Positions 1 through 7,212 are shown, counted from the stretch's first letter. The stretch: DNA of 10,742 nt from Verrucomicrobiota bacterium (GCA_003219395.1 QHOR01000195.1:1-10742), one strand, 5' to 3'. Made by a program: numbers and translations. The notes: generated by a model from the sequence alone, not told the origin.

Positions 1-40
1 CCCGACGGAAGCAATCCGCGCCGTCCCTTCCCTGCGCCAT

Positions 41-259
41 ATGACGACTCAACTTTTGCAAGAAGCAGCTCAGGTGATCCCAAATCAGCAACTTCTGATC
101 AACGTCGTTTCCAAACGCGTTCGCCAGCTTGGGTTAGGACATCGGCCCATGGTGGAGACAACGCCGCGGATGTCGCTTACCGATATAGCGCTCAAGGAAA
201 TAATCGCCGGCAAGTTGACCTACGAAGCCCTCCAGGAGACATCCGACGGTGCCGCGTAG
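41..259 (+). CDS. rpoZ: DNA-directed RNA polymerase subunit omega
   Basis: Omega is the small RNA polymerase subunit that binds the C-terminal part of beta' and helps assemble and stabilise the core enzyme. The 72-residue product carries the family core: a first helix ending in VSKRVRQLG (residues 24-32), then an acidic/hydrophobic second block, DIALKEIIAGKLTYE (residues 48-62), matching the ALEEI-A-GK region of omega proteins. It is shorter than the roughly 90-residue E. coli protein, as expected for this lineage. ATG at 41 is the only standard start in the visible frame, but that frame stays open to the window edge, so a start further upstream cannot be excluded. No clear Shine-Dalgarno sequence precedes it. 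In another frame a TGA overlaps the start as ATGA (41-44), which could be the end of a coupled upstream gene. smpB follows after 150 bp. Confidence 0.9.
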   Translation: MTTQLLQEAAQVIPNQQLLINVVSKRVRQLGLGHRPMVETTPRMSLTDIALKEIIAGKLTYEALQETSDGAA

Positions 260-315
260 CCCGGTGTTCTGTTTTCAACTAGTTCGACCCACATTGTTCA
301 TTGCGTTCACTGGCT

Positions 316-363
316 GATCGCGCTGAATGTCGCGTTGTACTCTGCGCCCTGCTCAGCGCGGTC
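316..363 (+). other. Stem-loop between rpoZ and smpB
   Basis: An 11-bp stem pairs 316-326 (GATCGCGCTGA) with 353-363 (TCAGCGCGGTC), with one G-U pair in RNA and a 26-base loop. It lies 56 bp after the rpoZ stop and 46 bp before the smpB start. No run of T follows it, so it is not a classic intrinsic terminator. It could be a factor-dependent terminator, a processing site, or chance pairing in GC-rich DNA. Confidence 0.35.
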
Positions 364-409
364 GTTAGAACCAGACAAGCGATGAGCAGAATGGAAATTC
401 ATTGGGAAC

Positions 410-871
410 ATGGCAGCTGAGTCGATTATCAATCGCAAAGCGCTTCGCGATTACCACATTCTCGAGCGTTACGAAGCAGGGATCGAGCTGAAAGGCAGCG
501 AGGTTAAATCGATCCGGGCAGGCAAGGCAAATATTGGCGATGCGTTTGCCCGAATCGAGAACGGCGAGGCTTTCGTTTACAACGCCGACATTCAACCGTA
601 CGACCGCGCCAGCCACGAAATTCCAGACGCAAAACGCGTCCGTAAATTGTTATTGCACCGACAGGAAATCGATAAGCTTTACGGCGAGAGCCAAGTCAAA
701 GGACACGCACTCGTTGTTCTTAAGCTGTATTGGAAAAACGGAAAGCTAAAGGCCGAATTGGGTGTAGGGCACGGTAAGCAAGCAAGTGACAAGAGAGCTG
801 ACCTAAAGAAACGCGCTGTGGATCGGGAAACGGCACGCGAAGTCGCGCGCTTCAATCGCAAACACGGTTGA
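410..871 (+). CDS. smpB: SsrA-binding protein SmpB
   Basis: SmpB binds tmRNA (ssrA) and brings it to stalled ribosomes for trans-translation, which tags the unfinished peptide for degradation and frees the ribosome. The 153-residue product is normal length. Family signatures are NRKALRDY (residues 8-15), YEAGIELKGSEVKSIRAGKANIGDAFARIENGE (about 21-53), the LYWKNGKLKAELGVGHGK strand region (about 106-123) and the SDKRADLKKR segment (about 126-135), which corresponds to the basic tail that mimics an anticodon stem in the decoding centre. ATG at 410 gives the expected N-terminus, with only a weak GGGAA upstream. A nearby ATG at 382 is out of frame and hits a stop at once. No tmRNA gene is visible in the window. 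The SDR gene follows after 76 bp. Confidence 0.97.
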   Translation: MAAESIINRKALRDYHILERYEAGIELKGSEVKSIRAGKANIGDAFARIENGEAFVYNADIQPYDRASHEIPDAKRVRKLLLHRQEIDKLYGESQVKGHALVVLKLYWKNGKLKAELGVGHGKQASDKRADLKKRAVDRETAREVARFNRKHG

Positions 872-947
872 TTAACCAATAGACGCTGCACGCGGCATCC
901 GTCGAGGCATCTGCGTGCGTTTCGATACCGGAGTCTAGATTTCCCAA

Positions 948-1970
948 ATGAAGCCTCGCATTTCCCTGCTGGCAGGCGCTCTTCTTGGTGGGTGGCTCGC
1001 TACACGTGTGATCCGAACCATGCGCTATTCCTTGCGAGACAAGGTCGTGCTCATTACCGGTGGATCGCGCGGTCTCGGGCTGGTGCTTGCACGCCATATT
1101 TGCGCGCAAGGTGGAAGCGTTGCTCTGATTGCGCGCGACCGAGCAGAACTGGCGCGTGCAAAAGCCGATCTTGCTGCGCGCGATGGCACGGTTCTGACTG
1201 TTGAATGCGACTTGCTCGATGGCACACAAATTCAGTCAGCGGTCCAGCAAATTATCGATCGCTTTGGCAGGGTCGACATCTTGATTAACAACGCCGGCAT
1301 TATCGAGGTCGGTCCATTGGAGAACATGACGCGGGAGGATTTTGAACGCGCAATGCGGTTGCACTTTTGGGCGGCGTTCGAATTGATTGCACATGTGGTT
1401 CCTGAAATGCGCATCTGGGGTGGGGGACGCATCGTTAACATCGCTTCCATTGGCGGCAAGGTGGCAGTGCCGCATCTCGCGGCATACAGCGCCAGCAAAT
1501 TTGCGCTGACTGGTTTTTCCGATGCGATTCGCGCCGAGCTCGCTCGAGACAACATCCATGTGACGACGGTTGCGCCCGGAATGATGCGGACCGGATCCCA
1601 CGTGAATGCAAAATTCAAAGGCAACCATGACAGAGAGTTTGCATGGTTTGCTGCTTCCGCCGGAGCGCCGTTGATCTCGATGAATGCTGATCGTGCTGCG
1701 AGAAAAATTCTGGCTGCGTGTCGCCGCGGTCAGCCGTCGCTCACACTCACCTTTGCGGCGCGCGGGGCCATTCTCGGAAACGCGCTCTTTCCGAACCTCA
1801 CCGGTTACGTGATGAAGGTTGCAAACCGGCTTCTTCCTGGAACAGGCAAAAAGAACGGCTATCACGCATGGCCCGGTTCGCAACTTCACAGGTTAACGCC
1901 GAAATGGGTTACGCATTTGGCTGACGCAGCGACAGCGCGGAACAACGAAAATCACCCTAAATCGTTATAG
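948..1970 (+). CDS. Membrane-anchored SDR-family oxidoreductase
   Basis: This is a classical short-chain dehydrogenase/reductase of 340 residues; its substrate cannot be told from sequence. A hydrophobic N-terminal segment (about residues 5-22, LLAGALLGGWLA) looks like a membrane anchor or uncleaved signal. The Rossmann core follows: dinucleotide motif TGGSRGLG (37-44), NNAG (114-117), catalytic Ser167 in NIASIGG, and Y180-S-A-S-K184. Arg41 and Arg63 favour NADP(H) over NAD(H), by inference. The residue 22 positions after NNAG, which is the catalytic-tetrad Asn in FabG-type enzymes, is His139 here (RLHFWAAF). The roughly 90-residue tail after the core is longer than in a 250-residue classical SDR. 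ATG at 948 keeps the hydrophobic anchor; a start at Met25 (1020) would remove it. No strong ribosome binding site is visible. thpR follows after 45 bp. Confidence 0.9.
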   Translation: MKPRISLLAGALLGGWLATRVIRTMRYSLRDKVVLITGGSRGLGLVLARHICAQGGSVALIARDRAELARAKADLAARDGTVLTVECDLLDGTQIQSAVQQIIDRFGRVDILINNAGIIEVGPLENMTREDFERAMRLHFWAAFELIAHVVPEMRIWGGGRIVNIASIGGKVAVPHLAAYSASKFALTGFSDAIRAELARDNIHVTTVAPGMMRTGSHVNAKFKGNHDREFAWFAASAGAPLISMNADRAARKILAACRRGQPSLTLTFAARGAILGNALFPNLTGYVMKVANRLLPGTGKKNGYHAWPGSQLHRLTPKWVTHLADAATARNNENHPKSL

Positions 1971-2015
1971 GCGGCTGGTTGTTGAGTTTAATTGAGAGTT
2001 GGACGTTTGCTTTCA

Positions 2016-2579
2016 ATGACCAACCGTCTCTTCGTCGCAATCGATCTGCCCGAGTCAACGCGTCAGTTGCTTGCGGGTATTGATCCCCAAATTCGCGGCG
2101 TGCGCTGGGTCGACCCGGCTCAAATGCATCTGACACTCAGTTTCTTTGGCGATGTGCCGGATCCCATCGAGCTTGCGCTGCGGGAAAAACTCAGCGGGAT
2201 CGAGTTCGGCGCCTTCTTTCTTCCGATTGCAGGGGTCGGAACTTTTTCCGTCAGGGGCGCTCCGAAAATTATTTGGATCGGCGTCGGAAAGGCGCATCCG
2301 CATCTATTCCAAATTCACAAGCGCGTTCAGGAAGCGGCGCTCGCGGCCGGCCTCGAGCCGGAGCTTAAACCGTGGCATCCGCACATTACGCTTGCACGCT
2401 GCCGCGACGTCTCCGCGCAATCACTCCGAAAGTTCTTGCAGTCCAACGCTGAGTTCGATGCAGGAATGATCCGGGTCGAGGATTTCCATCTTTATTCCAG
2501 CAGGCTGACCCCTGCGGGTCCAATTCACACGCGCGAATTCACCGTGTCGGCGGCGAAAACCTGGAGTCGAAATCCGTAA
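2016..2579 (+). CDS. thpR: RNA 2',3'-cyclic phosphodiesterase (2'-5' RNA ligase family)
   Basis: This belongs to the 2H phosphoesterase superfamily, LigT/ThpR group, which hydrolyses RNA 2',3'-cyclic phosphates and can reversibly form 2'-5' linkages in vitro. Both diagnostic HxTx motifs are present: HLTL at residues 38-41, followed by SFFGDV, and HITL at 123-126, followed by AR. The N-terminus TNRLFVAIDLP is typical, which is why I place the start at ATG 2016 (187 residues). A TTG at 1992 would add eight residues with no family resemblance. The gene sits 45 bp after the SDR on the same strand and is probably co-transcribed with it. It converges with the MFS gene, with 55 bp between the two stops. 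The true physiological RNA substrate of bacterial ThpR is not settled. Confidence 0.95.
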   Translation: MTNRLFVAIDLPESTRQLLAGIDPQIRGVRWVDPAQMHLTLSFFGDVPDPIELALREKLSGIEFGAFFLPIAGVGTFSVRGAPKIIWIGVGKAHPHLFQIHKRVQEAALAAGLEPELKPWHPHITLARCRDVSAQSLRKFLQSNAEFDAGMIRVEDFHLYSSRLTPAGPIHTREFTVSAAKTWSRNP

Positions 2580-2590
2580 TTGGAGATTCA

Positions 2591-2632
2591 TAATTCGAAA
2601 ACCGATTTACGATGTGACGAACCAACGAATTA
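2591..2632. terminator. Possible weak bidirectional terminator between convergent genes
   Basis: The 55-bp gap between the convergent thpR and MFS stops holds a 7-bp inverted repeat, TAATTCG (2591-2597) and CGAATTA (2626-2632), with a 28-base interior. The stem is AT-rich and the loop long, and no strong T tract follows on either strand. Position is the main argument for a terminator role. Confidence 0.25.
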
Positions 2633-2634
2633 CC

Positions 2635-4083
2635 TTATGACAGTCCCTTGCTCGACAGAGGCGCGGCTACGTGTTCAAGAGAGCGCCGCTCCGCCGGCAC
2701 GCCAATCCATGCTTCAATGACTGCACCGAAAATCATCAGCCCCGCTGCCATCAGGTATCCGATGAATAATCCGCTAATCGATCCGGTGCCGATAATCCAT
2801 CCGAATAGCAGTGGCGCCCCAACTCCGCCTGCAAGCGTCCCAATAGCGTAGAAAATCGCAATCGACAATGCACGTATTTCCACCGGGAAAATTTCGCTCA
2901 CAGTTAGGTAAGCCGAGCTCGCCGCCGCCGAGGCAATGAAGAAGATTATTGTCCAGGCAAGAGTTTGCGTTTGGGCGGTGAGCACACCGGCGTGAAAGAG
3001 ACAGCCGGTCAGCGCGAGTAAAATACCGGCGAGTCCATAAGTGGCAGTGATCATTTTCTTACGTCCAATTGTGTCGAACAAGTGTCCGAGCAATAGCGGA
3101 CCGAGCACGTTTCCCAATGCGAACGGCAAGAGATAGCTGCCAACGTTTTGCTCAGGTACGTGATAAAATCGCATCAGGACCAGCGCGTAAGTGAAAAAGA
3201 TCGAGTTGTAAAAAAAAGCCTGGGTCAGCATCAGCACAAAACCGAGAAACGAACGCCGGCGATGTTCGTGCACGATTGCGTGCCAGATTTCGTGCCAGGG
3301 TGTATGCGTCCGTGTCCGAATACGGATAGGCGCTGTGCTGTAGGCGGGATCGATGATGCCGGCTGCATTTAAGCCCATAATCTTTTGTTCCACTGCACCC
3401 ACGATCTGTTCTGCCTCCGGATTGCGGCCGTGGATCATTAACCATCGTGGACTCTCAGGAATCCAGCGGCGAAAGAAAATCACGATCAGACCCAGCGTCG
3501 CGCCGATTCCAAAAGCGCATCGCCATCCCAGCCAAATTGGGATCCGCCGCGGATCGAGCAACACCAGCGTGGCGGCTGCTCCGAGCGCTGCACCGACCCA
3601 ATATGAACCGTTGATGATTAAGTCGACGCGCCCGCGCACACGCGCCGGGATCAATTCATCGATCGCCGAATTAATCGCTGCATATTCGCCACCGATGCCC
3701 GCGCCGGTCAGCGCGCGAAAGAATGCGTAGCTCCAAAAGTTCCAGGAGAAAGCGGACAGCGCTGTGCCGATGAGGTAAACGGCTACTGTAATAAAGAATA
3801 ATTTCTTGCGGCCAAATCGATCGGTGCCGTAACCGAAAAGCAACGCGCCGATTACTGCGCCCGCAAGGTAGCATGTCGCGCTCGCTCCGACACGGGCAGG
3901 CGTTAAACCGAGTGTTTGAGGAAGCGTTAAAATTCCGCCCAGAGCTCCGGCCAGTGTGACTTCAAGACCGTCGAGAATCCACGTTGCGCCTAGCGAGACG
4001 ACGATCAGCCAATGCCACGAGCTCCACGGCAATCGGTCGAGCCGGGCAGGCACATACGATTCAATCGTTCCGCCATTTGGCAT
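2635..4083 (-). CDS. MFS transporter (sugar-porter / metabolite:H+ symporter type)
   Basis: An inner-membrane major facilitator superfamily carrier of 482 residues, predicted by eye to have 12 transmembrane helices with a cytoplasmic loop in the middle (about residues 210-270). The first helix carries WILDGLE (35-41), with the Asp38 typical of proton-coupled carboxylate and aromatic-acid symporters. Motif A after helix 2 is GYGTDRFGRKK (84-94) and is repeated in the second half as GHLFDTIGRKKM. The end of helix 6 has the PESPRW motif of sugar-porter-like carriers. These features fit uptake or export of a small metabolite by H+ symport; the substrate cannot be named. ATG at 4083 has AGGA very close upstream (AGGACAATG). 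It is 153 bp downstream of the MOSC gene on the same strand, with the palindrome at 4147-4222 in between. Confidence 0.92.
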   Translation of the reverse strand: MPNGGTIESYVPARLDRLPWSSWHWLIVVSLGATWILDGLEVTLAGALGGILTLPQTLGLTPARVGASATCYLAGAVIGALLFGYGTDRFGRKKLFFITVAVYLIGTALSAFSWNFWSYAFFRALTGAGIGGEYAAINSAIDELIPARVRGRVDLIINGSYWVGAALGAAATLVLLDPRRIPIWLGWRCAFGIGATLGLIVIFFRRWIPESPRWLMIHGRNPEAEQIVGAVEQKIMGLNAAGIIDPAYSTAPIRIRTRTHTPWHEIWHAIVHEHRRRSFLGFVLMLTQAFFYNSIFFTYALVLMRFYHVPEQNVGSYLLPFALGNVLGPLLLGHLFDTIGRKKMITATYGLAGILLALTGCLFHAGVLTAQTQTLAWTIIFFIASAAASSAYLTVSEIFPVEIRALSIAIFYAIGTLAGGVGAPLLFGWIIGTGSISGLFIGYLMAAGLMIFGAVIEAWIGVPAERRSLEHVAAPLSSKGLS

Positions 4084-4146
4084 TGTCCTGAGTCTTCGCG
4101 CAAAGAAGCGTGCGACGCAAAAATGCCACTTAGGCTAACGAGTCGT

Positions 4147-4222
4147 TGTAGCCACGGTCCTGTGCGCCGCCTTGATCTGAAAAGCAGCGGCGCGATCGAC
4201 CGGCCACAGGCGAGTGGCTACA
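4147..4222. repeat. 76-bp imperfect palindrome, REP/MITE-like
   Basis: Three nested inverted pairs are visible: TGTAGCCAC (4147-4155) with GTGGCTACA (4214-4222), CCTGTG (4159-4164) with CACAGG (4205-4210), and GCGCCGC (4164-4170, sharing one base) with GCGGCGC (4187-4193). The apical loop is about 16 bases, and a one-sided bulge of about 11 bases lies on the right arm. It starts 14 bases after the MOSC stop, in the MOSC-MFS gap. No T tract follows, so it looks more like a mobile palindromic repeat or RNA-level barrier than an intrinsic terminator. I associate the GTAGCCAC end with dispersed repeats in related genomes from memory only; no second copy occurs in this window. Confidence 0.6.
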
Positions 4223-4236
4223 GCATTTGTGAATCG

Positions 4237-5022
4237 CTAATCCATCACGTCTACACGATCGCCCTTGTGCAGCATTCCTTCCACCAGAACAGCGCCATAG
4301 ACGCCGGCCATCCCATCGTGGGCTTGCGCTACTTTCTTCAGTATCGCTGGTGCTTGTTCTCCGGTATCCGGATCGAGTGTAATCATCATACACCGCGCAT
4401 CACGTTCCAGAATCGTGATGACCGCCTTCGAGCCGATTCGTATTGATCGGCCGACAAGTTCGTTTTCAGAAAAGCCTTTGGAAGCACTCAAGTCCACATA
4501 GACGTTGGCCCGGAAACGTCGCTTATCGACAGGCGTGCCTGTCTCTTCGGAGAGTTGCTGCGCCGACTGCAAACTGAAGATCGACACGGGACGGCAATCG
4601 GTCATGGCGCGCTGGGATTGCATCAGGGTGACCTGATGCTTTTGATCGATGTTTGCCCGAAGCATTTCGATCAAGGCAGGATCAGTGATTGCAACCGTTT
4701 TGCCGTCCGGGGTCTCGACATCGACGACTAACTCTGCCAGATCCGCCGAGAGAGGATTGGCATTTTTGCTCTCCGCCTCGACTAAATTGAAAGGCTGCGC
4801 GGCTTTATCTGGAAATCGGAAGCGCGGACGATATTGCAAAAGCCTTCGCTGGTCGCGAGCGGTAAGATACGGGAATCCCTTGTGATTTGCAGAACTTCTG
4901 AAGGCAAAGACGCGATCGCCGTAAATGCCAGAGTAACCTGCAAAAGCTTCTTCCAGTTCTTCGCCGCGCATGCTTTTGACGGGGTAACGCCAAAGGCTGT
5001 CAACCTTTCCAATGGTGCTCAT
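4237..5022 (-). CDS. MOSC domain-containing protein with N-terminal beta-barrel
   Basis: MOSC domains are related to the C-terminal part of molybdenum cofactor sulfurase and serve in transfer or binding of sulfur and Mo cofactor; YcbX- and mARC-like proteins reduce N-hydroxylated compounds. The product (261 residues) has the MOSC N-terminal barrel opening with VDSLWRYPVKSMRGEEL (about 7-23), then the MOSC domain in the second half. The domain carries RFRANVYVD and the conserved Cys211 within RDARCMMITLDPDTGE, and ends with a short strand pattern, GDRVDVMD. I place the start at ATG 5022 because family proteins begin close to this point and a GAGAG-type purine stretch lies upstream. An ATG at 5052 would add ten residues. 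The gene begins 42 bp after the carbonic anhydrase stop and is probably co-transcribed with it. No partner ferredoxin or reductase domain is fused. Confidence 0.88.
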   Translation of the reverse strand: MSTIGKVDSLWRYPVKSMRGEELEEAFAGYSGIYGDRVFAFRSSANHKGFPYLTARDQRRLLQYRPRFRFPDKAAQPFNLVEAESKNANPLSADLAELVVDVETPDGKTVAITDPALIEMLRANIDQKHQVTLMQSQRAMTDCRPVSIFSLQSAQQLSEETGTPVDKRRFRANVYVDLSASKGFSENELVGRSIRIGSKAVITILERDARCMMITLDPDTGEQAPAILKKVAQAHDGMAGVYGAVLVEGMLHKGDRVDVMD

Positions 5023-5064
5023 TGCAAATGTTTCTCTCTGGGAACCGGGCATTTGATCGGGAGT

Positions 5065-5817
5065 CTACTTTTCATCCAGAAATGACACCGCGCCCGTATC
5101 GAGACTGTAGTAGCCGCCGATTACCTGGATCTCGCCGGAATCAACCTTAGCCTTAAGTATCGGTGTGGATGAACGCAGTGTTTCCACCACGTGTTTCACA
5201 TTCGCTTTTATTGTCGCGTCGAGATCATCCTTAGCTGTGGTCTCTACCGCGGGTTTGATAGCAGTGACTAATGACTCGATGTGGCCAGGCGCTTTGCCTT
5301 TGGCAGCAATTGTTTCTCTTGCCGCTTTCACGGCGCCGCAACTCTGGTGGCCGAGCACTAAAATCAGCCGGGTGCCCAAATGGTCGACCGAGTACTCGAC
5401 GCTGCCCAGCCCTTCATCGTTGATCACGTTTCCCGCTACCCGAACAATAAATAAATCTCCGAGGCCCTGATTGAAGACAATTTCCGGAGGCACGCGCGAA
5501 TCGGAGCAACTGACGATGGTGGCAAACGGATGCTGGTTATTCGCCAAAGCCGCGCGCCGTTTTGCTGCCTGAGCCGCGGTCATGCCGAGATTTTCATAGC
5601 TATTGGCAGCCATGTATGCTCTCTCCTCACTCGACTCATGCGGGTGTTGCAAATTACCGGAAGTGAAATGCCCATTGCCTTCTTTCAATCGCGAGATTGC
5701 CTCCGTAGGAGGAACAATGGGCTCATCGGGATGAGTCGGATCAGCGGCACGGAGCATGGCGCCTGTAGTAAGCAAACTGAGGATGATGAAGCAAAATGGG
5801 AGTTGTGTCTTTTTCAT
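5065..5817 (-). CDS. Secreted beta-class carbonic anhydrase
   Basis: Catalyses interconversion of CO2 and bicarbonate with a zinc ion. The 250-residue product has a Sec-type signal peptide: MKK, a hydrophobic core at about residues 6-21, and likely cleavage near residues 22-25 before ADPTHPDEP. This places the mature enzyme in the periplasm or outside the cell. The beta-class zinc ligands are Cys104 and Asp106 in CSDSR, and His157 and Cys160 in GHQSCG. The Asp106-Arg108 dyad and the downstream VRVAGN are also intact, so the enzyme should be active. Residues 60-95 form a helical, Ala-rich N-terminal arm typical of the family. ATG at 5817 has no visible Shine-Dalgarno site. It lies 69 bp after the VOC gene and 42 bp before the MOSC gene. 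A role in CO2/bicarbonate supply or periplasmic pH is inference. Confidence 0.95.
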   Translation of the reverse strand: MKKTQLPFCFIILSLLTTGAMLRAADPTHPDEPIVPPTEAISRLKEGNGHFTSGNLQHPHESSEERAYMAANSYENLGMTAAQAAKRRAALANNQHPFATIVSCSDSRVPPEIVFNQGLGDLFIVRVAGNVINDEGLGSVEYSVDHLGTRLILVLGHQSCGAVKAARETIAAKGKAPGHIESLVTAIKPAVETTAKDDLDATIKANVKHVVETLRSSTPILKAKVDSGEIQVIGGYYSLDTGAVSFLDEK

Positions 5818-5856
5818 AACTAATTTATGTGCTTGTGGTCTGTTCGATTTATTACG

Positions 5857-5872
5857 GTGCCTAACTAGGCGC
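5857..5872. promoter_or_regulatory. 16-bp imperfect palindrome upstream of carbonic anhydrase
   Basis: GTGCCTAACTAGGCGC has matching half sites GCCTA and TAGGC around a two-base centre, with 12 of 16 positions symmetric. It sits 40 bp upstream of the carbonic anhydrase start and 15 bp past the VOC stop, a position suited to an operator. The stem is short and no T run follows, so a terminator is less likely. No regulator is identifiable. Confidence 0.3.
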
Positions 5873-5886
5873 TGTTTGGCTCTGGC

Positions 5887-6249
5887 TCAATTGGGAGATT
5901 CATAGAGGCCGATTACATTTCCGCCGGGATCACGCAAGCGTGCGGTTATCTCGGGGGCATCTGCACCAATCGGCTGCACGATCTCGCCCCCTTGAGCAAT
6001 GACGACATCGACTGTCGCAGCAACACTCTCACACCAGACGTAGATGAGCAGCCCTGGCGCGTTCGCCGGTGGACGGCCAACCACCCAGGTGCCGCTCACT
6101 GCGCCAGTAGTATCGTCGAAGGCGATGGCGCCATCGTCCCGTCGCCGAAGTCTCCATCCAAAGACCTTTTCGTAAAACTCAGCCGAGCGACACTCATTGA
6201 CTGCAGGAATCTCGATGTAGCAGATTTTTCCGTGTGGGTTATGAGACAT
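5887..6249 (-). CDS. VOC superfamily (glyoxalase/bleomycin-resistance fold) protein
   Basis: A single-chain vicinal oxygen chelate protein of 120 residues with two beta-alpha-beta-beta-beta modules. The first module opens with KICYIEIPAVNECRSAEFYEKVFGW (about residues 8-32), the usual strand followed by the AxxFYxxVFGW helix. The second ends with TARLRDPGGNVIGLYES (about 103-118), the typical DPxGNxIGLY close. It resembles the small VOC proteins annotated as glyoxalase-like or bleomycin-resistance-like; metal and substrate cannot be assigned. ATG at 6249 is chosen because the fold begins here and a purine-rich AAAGAAG lies upstream. A longer frame to 6315 adds 22 residues unlike the family. 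Its gaps to neighbours are 204 bp upstream and 69 bp downstream, so it may have its own promoter. Confidence 0.88.
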   Translation of the reverse strand: MSHNPHGKICYIEIPAVNECRSAEFYEKVFGWRLRRRDDGAIAFDDTTGAVSGTWVVGRPPANAPGLLIYVWCESVAATVDVVIAQGGEIVQPIGADAPEITARLRDPGGNVIGLYESPN

Positions 6250-6382
6250 GTGATCTTCTTTGCCCAACGAGAGGAAGCTCAGGCCACGGCTCCGAGGAGC
6301 AGGACGTTCCTTCAACTAAAAAACAGACTAATCAAAACCGACAGTGATGCGCAATGCCAAAGAGCGGTTGTCTGCACCGGTT

Positions 6383-6388
6383 ATTATA
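6383..6388 (-). promoter_or_regulatory. Candidate -10 box for the VOC gene
   Basis: On the minus strand this is a perfect TATAAT, preceded by TGAA, within the 204-bp gap between the methyltransferase and VOC genes (6250-6453). Transcription would begin near 6376 and give a leader of about 127 bases. No good -35 box is visible at 16-18 bp spacing, so it is a weak prediction. I see no other gene, RNA or repeat in this gap. Confidence 0.3.
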
Positions 6389-6453
6389 TTCATTTCAGCA
6401 CACGGTTTTGCGCCAAACGCCGATGCTAACAATGACCACGCCGGCACCGCAGT

Positions 6454-7116
6454 TTAGATCCGTTTGATTGTGGCTAACCAGGCGGGTGCGCCGTCATCGT
6501 GGAATCTCGTCTGAACCCGGTCCGATCCGATGGCGACGATATTCCATCCGGCGTTGGAGTTGAACGCCGCTCTCAGGTCTTGCTGACTGACGGGGTGGGG
6601 ACCAGTATCGGGACCGACATCGCTAAAGCACAACACATAAAGAGTTCCATCGCGTTCGGTCACCGACGCTAGACTCGCCACGTATGCTGGCCGCTCGCCG
6701 CCGTCGAACGTATGGAACAGTCCGCAATCCAGCACTGTCTGAAACCCGCGGCCCAAGCGCTCCAGATGAAATGCGTCAGCCGCAGCAAACTCAACCTCGA
6801 TCCCACGGTCCTCCGCCTTCTCTCGGGCCATCGCCAGTGCAGTCTCAGCCACATCAACTCCCAGAACCGAAAATCCCAACGAGGCGATGTAGAGAGCGTT
6901 CTCGCCAGTCCCGCAGCCCGCGTCGAGCACCGCTCCGGCGAATCCGCCTTGGGATGCCAAACGCACTACTGCTGGCTGTGGCTGACCAATATCCCAAGGC
7001 GCTGGGCCTTCGAGGTACGACGCATCCCAGGGAAGTCCCGTTAGCCGTTCATGGCTGGTTGGGTGCCGACCACCGAACCGGTCATGCGTGCTTCCTGATC
7101 GCCCTGACAATTTCAT
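6454..7116 (-). CDS. Class I SAM-dependent methyltransferase
   Basis: A stand-alone Rossmann-fold methyltransferase of 220 residues. The SAM-binding motif I is VLDAGCGTGEN (residues 63-73). The acidic residue ending strand 2 lies in VLGVDVAETAL, motif II is near AAADAFHL, and LDCGLFHTF follows at strand 4. The N-terminal block LPWDASYLEGPAPWDIGQPQP (28-48) is characteristic of a group of small methyltransferases often annotated only as class I SAM-dependent or thiopurine-type; the acceptor substrate is unknown. I choose ATG 7116 because AGGACGA stands directly upstream at good spacing. The same frame opens at a TTG at 7176, adding 20 residues with no family resemblance. It follows glnA by 96 bp on the same strand, but nothing ties it to nitrogen metabolism. 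Confidence 0.88.
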   Translation of the reverse strand: MKLSGRSGSTHDRFGGRHPTSHERLTGLPWDASYLEGPAPWDIGQPQPAVVRLASQGGFAGAVLDAGCGTGENALYIASLGFSVLGVDVAETALAMAREKAEDRGIEVEFAAADAFHLERLGRGFQTVLDCGLFHTFDGGERPAYVASLASVTERDGTLYVLCFSDVGPDTGPHPVSQQDLRAAFNSNAGWNIVAIGSDRVQTRFHDDGAPAWLATIKRI

Positions 7117-7162
7117 TTCGTCCTGCCACTTTACGTGGGTACATATCGGGAATTTGTCAGGT

Positions 7163-7197
7163 CCGCCCCTCGTCAAGGCTACGGGTGATAAGGGCGG
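7163..7197 (-). terminator. Hairpin downstream of glnA
   Basis: CCGCCC (7163-7168) and GGGCGG (7192-7197) form a 6-bp all-GC stem with a 23-base loop, starting 16 bases after the glnA stop. No U tract follows on the glnA transcript, so it would be a factor-dependent or leaky terminator at best. A smaller hairpin (CCAC, GTAAA loop, GTGG) sits just upstream of the methyltransferase ribosome binding site. Confidence 0.3.
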
Positions 7198-7212
7198 TCA
7201 GCACGGCGAGCA

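Noticed and set aside
1..44. Possible 3' end of an upstream gene, with its TGA overlapping the rpoZ ATG
   Set aside because: Only 13 codons are visible. The ATGA overlap is suggestive of a coupled neighbour such as gmk, but the tail residues identify no family, so it is not listed as a gene.
1236..1889. 217-codon minus-strand open frame opposite the SDR gene
   Set aside because: It overlaps the SDR throughout, has no family resemblance, and is explained by codon bias of the real gene.
4012..4446. 144-codon plus-strand frame spanning the palindrome and the gene ends on either side
   Set aside because: It runs opposite the MFS start and the MOSC 3' end and through a palindromic intergenic repeat, so it is not a credible gene.
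2635..7116. The methyltransferase-VOC-carbonic anhydrase-MOSC-MFS run as a novel multi-gene system
   Set aside because: The genes share a direction, but gaps of 42 to 204 bp, internal promoter and hairpin candidates, and unrelated enzyme classes give no positive sign of joint function beyond possible carbonic anhydrase-MOSC co-transcription.
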